Shown here in pieces: positions 59,501 to 64,000 of a stretch of DNA of 64,000 bases. The position numbers and the translations under genes were made by a program. The stretch's first letter is position 1. The number at the start of each line of letters is the position of its first letter. The DNA is from Lamellibrachia columna. Its lineage: Eukaryota > Annelida > Polychaeta > Sabellida > Siboglinidae. Under the pieces are notes generated by a model, which saw only the letters and a list, made by a program, of their open reading frames with translations, was not told where the DNA came from and made no database searches. Location: assembly GCA_963662155.1 (NCBI GenBank), contig OY759265.1:58017220-58081219 (forward strand). The letters run 5' to 3'.

Positions 59501-62500
59501 TACTGCAATAAACAGTTTTTCAATTCCACCGCCACTGATTTTTTTTATTTTGGTGGTGCAAAACCCCTATGAAATTAGTCACATCATGGCACATATTCAT
59601 TTGTATTGAGAAAAAACAGAAATTTGTCACAAGAATAGTAACTCCCTTTTGATTGATGAAAAACAATAAAACAGGCAAACTTAGTATGCTAATTGTGGCT
59701 TTAGTCAAATCAGAATCGTACTGATGGAATTGAAATCGCCACATGGTGGGTGGAATCTGATTAAGTGTGTTGGAACTGGAATCGCTTACACGGGATCAAA
59801 CCCAGGTCTGACTCAATTATTTCGAGACTATGAAGAACTGTACACATACCTAACTTTAGTAGTTATATGCATGTTCTACATGAACAGAACACATAACAAA
59901 ACAGAACACATAACAAAACAGTAACATTATATATTCACCAAATAAATTTTTATTTAGCAAGATTATGGATATGTGAATCTGCATTGTTTTTGAAGATTTT
60001 ATATTCCTCTGCTGGCATGTAAAAGCACTTAATTTATATTGGGCCTAAAATTTACATTTTGTGGATTTTACACTTTATAATTTTAGCCACCTGTTTGAAT
60101 AGTACACAGCATTCGTCTTGTCCTTTTCTATCGCACGACTGTAGCATTCCAATGCCTCATTGTATTGTTCTTGTCTCATCAAATCATTGCCTGTAAACAC
60201 ACAGTATATTCTTATATAGCGCGGTATCCAGTCCTTGGGACTGCTCAAAACACTTTACACTTCACCCCCAGCAGACCTGTTCATTCCAACACCATCTCAA
60301 CTTCTCTGGGAAGAATTCAGCCACTCTGCAATTACTGCACAAAGAATATTTATTCACATATCCACCTCTGTCTGTAGCCAGGTACTCATATATACAGCTG
60401 AGTGAACTGTGGCAATGTGGGGTGAATGAAATTGCCAAAGCTTCAAAACGGCAGCAAGAGGATTCGAACCCGAGTTCTCTTAATTGAGATTCCAACATTC
60501 TAACCACTACATTACTACGCCCCACAATCACTACGCCCCACAATCACTATGCCCCACAATCACTAAACATTTACATTTTGTGGATTTTACACTTTATAAT
60601 GTTAGCCACCTGTTTGAATAGTACACAGCCAGAAATTGCCAAAGCTTCAAAACGGCAGCAAGAGGATTCGAACCCGAGTTCTCTTAATTGAGATTCCAAC
60701 ATTCTAACCACTACATTACTACGCCCCACAATCACTACGCCCCACAATCACTACGCCCCACAATCACTACGCCCCACATCACTACGCCCCACATCACTAC
60801 GCCCCACATCACTACGCCCCACAATCACTACGCCCCACAATCACTACGCCCCACATCACTACGCCCCACAATCACTACGCCCCACAATCCAAGTATTGGA
60901 AGTCACTCCCTGTTAGTGTTAGTTCATAGGAAACATAATAAAATGTCACAGTCATCTGAAGGTTTATTTGTTTTGCCTAACCCTTTCATTTTAATTCGTA
61001 TATGAGCTCAGGTTCCAAGGATTTAGGAACATATAAGTTTTCACATTATTATTCTTAAATATTAACATCTCACCACCTACCTTTTGCTTTGCATCCATCT
61101 GTTAACTACGTTTCACCACCTACCTTGTGCCTTGCATCCACCTGTTAACAACATCTCACCACCTACCTCGTGCCTTGCATCCATCTGTTAACAACATCTC
61201 ACCACCTACCTTGTGCTTTGCATCCATCTGTTAACAACATCTCACCACCTACCTTGTGCCTTGCATCCATCTGTTAACAACATCTCACCACCTACCTCGT
61301 GCCTTGCATCCATCTGTTAACAACATCTCACCACCTACCTCGTGCCTTGCATCCATCTGTTAACAACATCTCACCACCTATCTTGTGCTTTGCATCCATC
61401 TGTTAACATCTCACCACCTACCTTGTGCCTTGCATCCATCTGTTAACATCTCACCACCTACCTTGTGCCTTGCATCCATCTGTTAACAACAGTTCACCAC
61501 CTACCTTGTGCCTTGCATCCATCTGTTAACAACATCTCACCACCTACCTTGTGCCTTGCATCCATCTGTTAACAACAGTTCACCACCTACCTTGTGCTTT
61601 GCATCCATCTGTTAACAACAGTTCACCACCTACCTTGTGCCTTGCATCCATCTGTTAACAACAGTTCACCACCTACCTTGTGCTTTGCATCCATCTGTTA
61701 ACAACAGTTCACCACCTACCTTGTGCCTTGCATCCATCTGTTAACAACAGTTCACCACCTACCTCGTGCCTTGCATCCATCTGTTAACAACAGTTCACCA
61801 CCTACCTCGTGCCTTGCATCCATCTGTTAACAACAGTTCACCACCTACCTTGTGCTTTATATCCATCTGTTAACAATGTCTCACCACCTACCTTGTGCCT
61901 TGCATCCATCTGTTAACAACAGTTCACCACCTACCTTGTGCTTTGCATCCATCTGTTAACAACAGTTCACCACCTACCTCGTGCCTTGCATCCATCTGTT
62001 AACATCTCACCACCTACCTTGTGCCTTGCATCCATCTGTTAACAACAGTTCACCACCTACCTTGTGCCTTGCATCCATCTGTTAACAACATCTCACCACC
62101 TACCTTGTGCTTTGCATCCATCTGTTAACAACAGTTCACCACCTACCTTGTGCCTTGCATCCATCTGTTAACAACATCTCACCACCTACCTTGTGCCTTG
62201 CATCCATCTGTTAACAACAGTTCACCACCTACCTTGTGCCTTGCATCCATCTGTTAACAACAGTTCACCACCTACCTTGTGCTTTGCATCCATCTGTTAA
62301 CAACAGTTCACCACCTACCTCGTGCCTTGCATCCATCTGTTAACAACAGTTCACCACCTACCTTGTGCTTTATATCCATCTGATAACAACGTCTCACCAC
62401 CTACCTTGTGCTTTATATCCATCTGATAACAACCTTGTGTTTTATACTCATCTGTTAACAATGTCTCACCACCTACCTTGTGCTTTATATTCATCTGTTA

Positions 62501-62583
62501 ACAACATTTCACCACCTACCTTGTGCTTTATATCCATCTGCTAACTTCTTGTCTTCTTCACTGGGCTGTTGTATTTCTGGCGT
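44510..62583 (-). CDS. Sgt: SGTA/SGTB-type co-chaperone, partial (N-terminus outside window)
   Basis: Nine exons on the minus strand join in frame to 260 codons plus stop: 62583-62520, 60190-60091, 59223-59119, 56592-56463, 55597-55499, 46568-46531, 45792-45679, 45262-45171, 44550-44510. The product has the SGT architecture: an acidic linker ([11 protein letters not shown]), three TPR repeats ([37 protein letters not shown]), then the NNP-containing C-terminal region ([20 protein letters not shown]) and a Gln-rich end ([15 protein letters not shown]). In the known family the TPR domain binds Hsp70/Hsp90 C-termini, and the N-terminal dimer domain, not found here, binds Get4/5-Ubl or Bag6 in tail-anchored protein targeting and quality control in the cytosol. 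A Gly-run (seven Gly) and a short [12 protein letters not shown] tail look lineage-specific. Introns are swollen by minisatellites and a nested hAT/LINE. Assignment is very secure; SGTA versus SGTB cannot be separated. Confidence 0.95.
45171..45262 (-). CDS. Sgt: Sgt exon (Gln-rich)
   Basis: This 92-nt exon (phase 2 in, 1 out) encodes [20 protein letters not shown] and [10 protein letters not shown], the conserved Gln-rich C-terminal region. Without splicing the frame would run 15 more codons to a TAA, a possible alternative end. Confidence 0.93.
45679..45792 (-). CDS. Sgt: Sgt exon (Gly-run)
   Basis: This 114-nt exon (phase 2 in, 2 out) encodes [20 protein letters not shown] and [15 protein letters not shown] chose donor GTAAGT over the GTGTAA two bases earlier because only that phase restores the GQQLAQQ sequence in the next exon. 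A 22-bp array abuts its acceptor. Confidence 0.92.
45806..46000. repeat. 22-bp array abutting Sgt acceptor
   Basis: Unit CCAAGGCTGACAACCCGTGT plus AA, about 8 copies, starting some 14 bp upstream (in transcript sense) of the Gly-run exon. Confidence 0.9.
46531..46568 (-). CDS. Sgt: Sgt micro-exon (NPQMQQM)
   Basis: This 38-nt exon (phase 0 in, 2 out) encodes [13 protein letters not shown], split at the last Met. It is isolated between a 9-kb intron (with the nested hAT/LINE) and a 0.7-kb intron. Acceptor is GTTGTAG, donor GTAAGTAG. Confidence 0.9.
47115..48689. other. Sgt intron, unassigned DNA inside hAT element
   Basis: It lies between the left hAT end and the LINE ORF1 relic. It may be more of the hAT interior plus LINE 5' UTR; no ORF supports either. 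Confidence 0.4.
48690..54860 (+). mobile_element. Degraded LINE with ORF1, endonuclease and RT
   Basis: Plus strand, in order: ORF1 RRM relic (48690-49160; [46 protein letters not shown]). Endonuclease (50038-50734; [42 protein letters not shown]). Linker (52453-53300). RT (53374-53706; [20 protein letters not shown] within frameshifts, [26 protein letters not shown]). C-terminal part to 54102. The 3' end is AATAAAGG at about 54850. Internal stops make it non-functional. A 58-bp array expands the linker. The whole copy is nested inside the hAT-like element 46942-55314. Confidence 0.82.
50761..52493 (+). repeat. 58-bp array inside LINE ORF2 (30 copies)
   Basis: The unit includes TAGGAATCTATTGGCTAGGG and CTGATTACTCCTCTGTGTTA, i.e. 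the LINE codons for [13 protein letters not shown]. The last copy runs into the unique LINE sequence. Confidence 0.96.
55499..55597 (-). CDS. Sgt: Sgt exon (NNP region)
   Basis: This 99-nt phase-0/0 exon encodes a Gly-rich stretch, then [15 protein letters not shown], matching the conserved LLNNP motif of SGT C-terminal regions. Donor is GTAGGT. Confidence 0.93.
55689..55741. repeat. 17-bp array (3 copies)
   Basis: Unit CTGCCAGGTAGTCTGGA, about 95 bp upstream of the Sgt NNP exon in transcript sense. Confidence 0.85.
55955..56265. repeat. Dispersed repeat shared with gene 1 introns
   Basis: TTCATTAAAATCATAAACAA, TTAACTTTGACTGTTAAATT and AAAACTAAATAA align by eye with 13025-13200 and partly with 7200-7330, which lie after exons B2 and B1. 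Confidence 0.5.
56463..56592 (-). CDS. Sgt: Sgt exon (TPR3)
   Basis: This 130-nt exon (phase 2 in, 0 out) encodes [20 protein letters not shown] and [20 protein letters not shown], completing the TPR domain. Acceptor is TTTGTGTTCAG. The acceptor and first ~24 nt are amplified in the 53-bp array directly upstream in the transcript. Confidence 0.96.
56568..57141 (-). repeat. 53-bp array seeded on Sgt TPR3 acceptor (~11 copies)
   Basis: Read on the minus strand, each unit holds TTTTGTGTTCAG followed by the first ~24 exon bases (TCTGRCACACACAGCATTGA). The real acceptor is the lowest-coordinate copy. Confidence 0.94.
57168..58998. repeat. 56-bp tandem array (~33 copies)
   Basis: The unit contains CAGATGGATGGATACGCCAG and GGTATTAAAGTTGTCAA. 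No exon sequence is recognisable in it. It occupies most of the Sgt TPR2-TPR3 intron with the preceding 53-bp array. Confidence 0.95.
59119..59223 (-). CDS. Sgt: Sgt exon (TPR2)
   Basis: This 105-nt exon (phase 2 in, 2 out) encodes [20 protein letters not shown] and [13 protein letters not shown]. The [10 protein letters not shown] signature is diagnostic for SGT proteins. Donor is GTCAGT. Confidence 0.96.
59224..60050. other. Sgt intron, nothing recognised
   Basis: AT-rich, with GATTTCGG/GGAATTGGAATT-type low complexity near 59400-59520 and no exon-like signals. Confidence 0.5.
60091..60190 (-). CDS. Sgt: Sgt exon (TPR1)
   Basis: This 100-nt exon (phase 1 in, 2 out) encodes [20 protein letters not shown] plus [13 protein letters not shown], a canonical first TPR. 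Donor is GTGGCT. Its last 20 or so nt and donor recur at 60602-60628. Confidence 0.95.
60205..60535 (-). mobile_element. tRNA-derived SINE
   Basis: Minus strand: a tRNA-like head with A box (TAGTGGTTAGAATG) and a perfect B box GGTTCGAATCC (60460-60470), a ~200-bp body, and the tail GGATACCGCGCTATATAAG. It lies antisense-neutral in an Sgt intron, in the same direction as the gene. Confidence 0.75.
60511..60892. repeat. 15/16-bp arrays CACTACGCCCCACAAT
   Basis: Two arrays grow from the 5' end of the SINE head and its duplicate. The unit is the first SINE bases (GGGGCGTAGTRATTGT reversed). The second array is longer. Confidence 0.9.
60566..60722 (-). repeat. Joined duplicate of TPR1 exon edge and SINE head
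   Basis: 60566-60628 copies 60049-60111 (intron, donor and last ~20 nt of the TPR1 exon). It is fused directly to a copy of the SINE head 60431-60522, B box included. The piece is non-coding as placed but carries a real donor sequence. Confidence 0.7.
61060..62519 (-). repeat. 43-bp array seeded on Sgt exon donor (~34 copies)
   Basis: On the minus strand each unit carries CAGATGGATRYAARGCACAAG with donor GTAGGTGGTG; some units are 36 bp. Units nearest the exon share its TATAAAGC spelling, while distant ones read TGCAAGGC. Confidence 0.95.
62520..62583 (-). CDS. Sgt: Sgt exon (linker to TPR1)
   Basis: This 64-nt exon (phase 0 in, 1 out) encodes [20 protein letters not shown] and ends Q before GTAGGTGGTG. 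Its last ~20 nt plus the donor are the seed of the 43-bp array that fills the following intron. Upstream exons for the dimerisation domain were not found in the window. Confidence 0.92.
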
Positions 62584-62813
62584 CTACAATGTATCAGAGG
62601 ATTAAGGTTGGTTTGTCTGTGCCCTAGCTGGAGTGGTGGGAGGGTTATTTCGAACAGCGTCAAGAAAGATTTGGGTAGGGTAATTCTTCTAACTACCTTA
62701 GTATTTAGACTGAATACCAACAACTCTCAAACGCTCAGCCACTATATGTCAAATTTTCAAAGAAAACCTAATTTGAGGGGCACTAGTAATATAAACAAAT
62801 AATAATAAATACT

Positions 62814-63712
62814 CGAGTGTCGAATAAGTGTCCCTATACGCGTATTTATTTGATGAAAAATGCCACCCTATACGCACCTTATTTGGCATTATACTATTAT
62901 TAAATTTAAACATTTGTGCCAGCCTATATTCTCCAATAATCGTGGCAAATTATGCAGGGCATAATTTTTAGGAAAGCAATCCCTCTCATTCCCTATAGCT
63001 AGCGCTAATCAATCATCCACGGAGTGGTTTACCGCTCGCGCTAAATTCTCTTGCTCCCAACTAGAGTTGCATGTGGCTCCCTCTGATGGCTTTCATCCTT
63101 TCGAACAACAGTTGTGAATTTAACGGGATCCCGTGCTTCTGAGGATCCTATATTAGACCGTTAGAATTCCATGATTAGATGAATCCGTCAGAATCCTTAG
63201 TTCTCGGGAGCACGACATGGTATATTATTAGTTTAAACGCATTTATCATCGTGTAAACCGACTGTAAATGGCCGCCGTGTGCAGCGCCTCAAACCCGCCG
63301 TAACCGGTTGGCGGCTGTTTCCCCTGAAATGGGCTTGTGTATTCAGTTCAATAAAACTTTAATGTCCACTTAAAAATGGAAAATCCGCCGGTTTTTCACA
63401 GATATAAAATGCGGTTATTATATCTGCGGTGACAGGAATCCGCACAAAGTTTATACATATTCGGCAGAAAAAACCCAAAATACAGGCGATCCGCGTAGTT
63501 TTCTAGGGACGCCTTGGCTTCGCATTGAGTAAAAGATTGCTTCGGCGCTAAAAAGACAAATGTACTAGTGATTTTTTTGCACTGTACTATTATTTGTTTT
63601 GAACAATTTGCCCCCTATACTGTTATTCGGCACTATACTATTATTAAATTTGACTGATTTGCCACCCTATACTGTTATTTGGCCTATACGCTTATTTGGC
63701 ACTTATTTTATA
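62814..63712. repeat. AT-rich repeat segment of unknown type
   Basis: GCCACCCTATAC and ATACTATTATTAAATTT occur near both ends (62856, 62891; 63607-63661) in the same orientation. CGCATAAGTG-like inverted pieces also appear at the edges. It may be a DNA transposon remnant. Confidence 0.35.
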
Positions 63713-63874
63713 CATAATTTTTTTTACTGATTTTTTCCTGTAAAGCTGCCCTACAGCAAATAATACAAAACTTACAGTAATTAATTCCATTGTTCCTAAA
63801 CACAAAAATATCTGCATTTAGAAGTAACACTTTATGAGAGCAATAACTTAACTAATAATGTATATCAAGTTTAC

Positions 63875-63945
63875 TCCATTCCAGGACATAATCAAATCTA
63901 TCCAATGTAAAGCATTCCAGGACATAAACACATCTATCCAATGTA
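63875..63945. repeat. Two-copy ~37-bp duplication
   Basis: ATTCCAGGACATAA followed by ATCTATCCAATGTAAAG occurs twice in succession. Confidence 0.7.
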
Positions 63946-64000
63946 AAGAATTTAGCAAATAATGAAATGTACTGTAAAACATTCTACCACTTTTATCAGA

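Larger units (their letters stand above)
62584..64000. other. Sgt upstream intron; dimerisation exon not found
   Basis: I searched the minus strand for an SGTA-type N-terminal dimerisation exon and saw none. Apart from the AT-rich repeat and a short duplication, nothing is assignable. Confidence 0.5.

Noticed and set aside
60455..60530. Functional tRNA gene
   Set aside because: A and B boxes are present but it does not read as a complete cloverleaf; it is the head of a SINE with body and tail.

Overview
This window looks like nuclear DNA of an invertebrate animal; I cannot name the phylum. The genes are split by GT-AG introns. The introns hold CR1/L2/Jockey-group LINE relics, a tRNA-derived SINE, hAT-like and TA-flanked MITEs, and an exceptional load of minisatellites: about two dozen arrays with 9-76 bp units covering roughly a quarter of the window. 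No bacterial-type features were found.

Layout. 1-6.7 kb: no secure gene; 20-, 76-, 22- and 45-bp arrays. 6.77-28.68 kb, plus strand: gene 1, a 16-exon model (647 codons, 5' end unresolved, stop and poly(A) signal present). Its N-terminal part is a four-exon phase-0 cassette (63+54+51+30 nt) present twice, with introns invaded by antisense LINEs. 30.30-40.86 kb, plus strand: gene 2, a 12-exon model (849 codons) paralogous to gene 1; exon phases match from the short exon carrying LPxW[FY] to the stop codon. I do not recognise the family. 44.51-62.58 kb, minus strand: the C-terminal two thirds of an SGTA/SGTB co-chaperone gene (9 exons, 260 codons; the N-terminal dimerisation exons should lie beyond 64 kb). 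One of its introns holds a hAT-like element with a TSD of 7 matching bases in 8 that encloses a 6-kb degraded LINE. 62.6-64 kb: intron or upstream DNA with an unidentified AT-rich repeat.

Main observation. Several minisatellites are built on exon edges, so their repeat unit carries a splice site plus the adjoining exon bases. Examples are the 54-bp array (donor of exon D1), the 32-bp array (acceptor of gene 2 exon 4), the 53-bp array (acceptor of an Sgt TPR exon) and the 43-bp array (donor of an Sgt exon). Each turns one splice site into about 5-35 tandem decoys. Other arrays were born inside LINE ORFs (58, 40 and 32 bp), and a (TA)n tract fills the core of a hAT MITE. Tandem expansion therefore seems to be a pervasive local process here. 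Gene models rest on splice consensus, phase continuity and comparison between paralogs; no transcript or database evidence was available.
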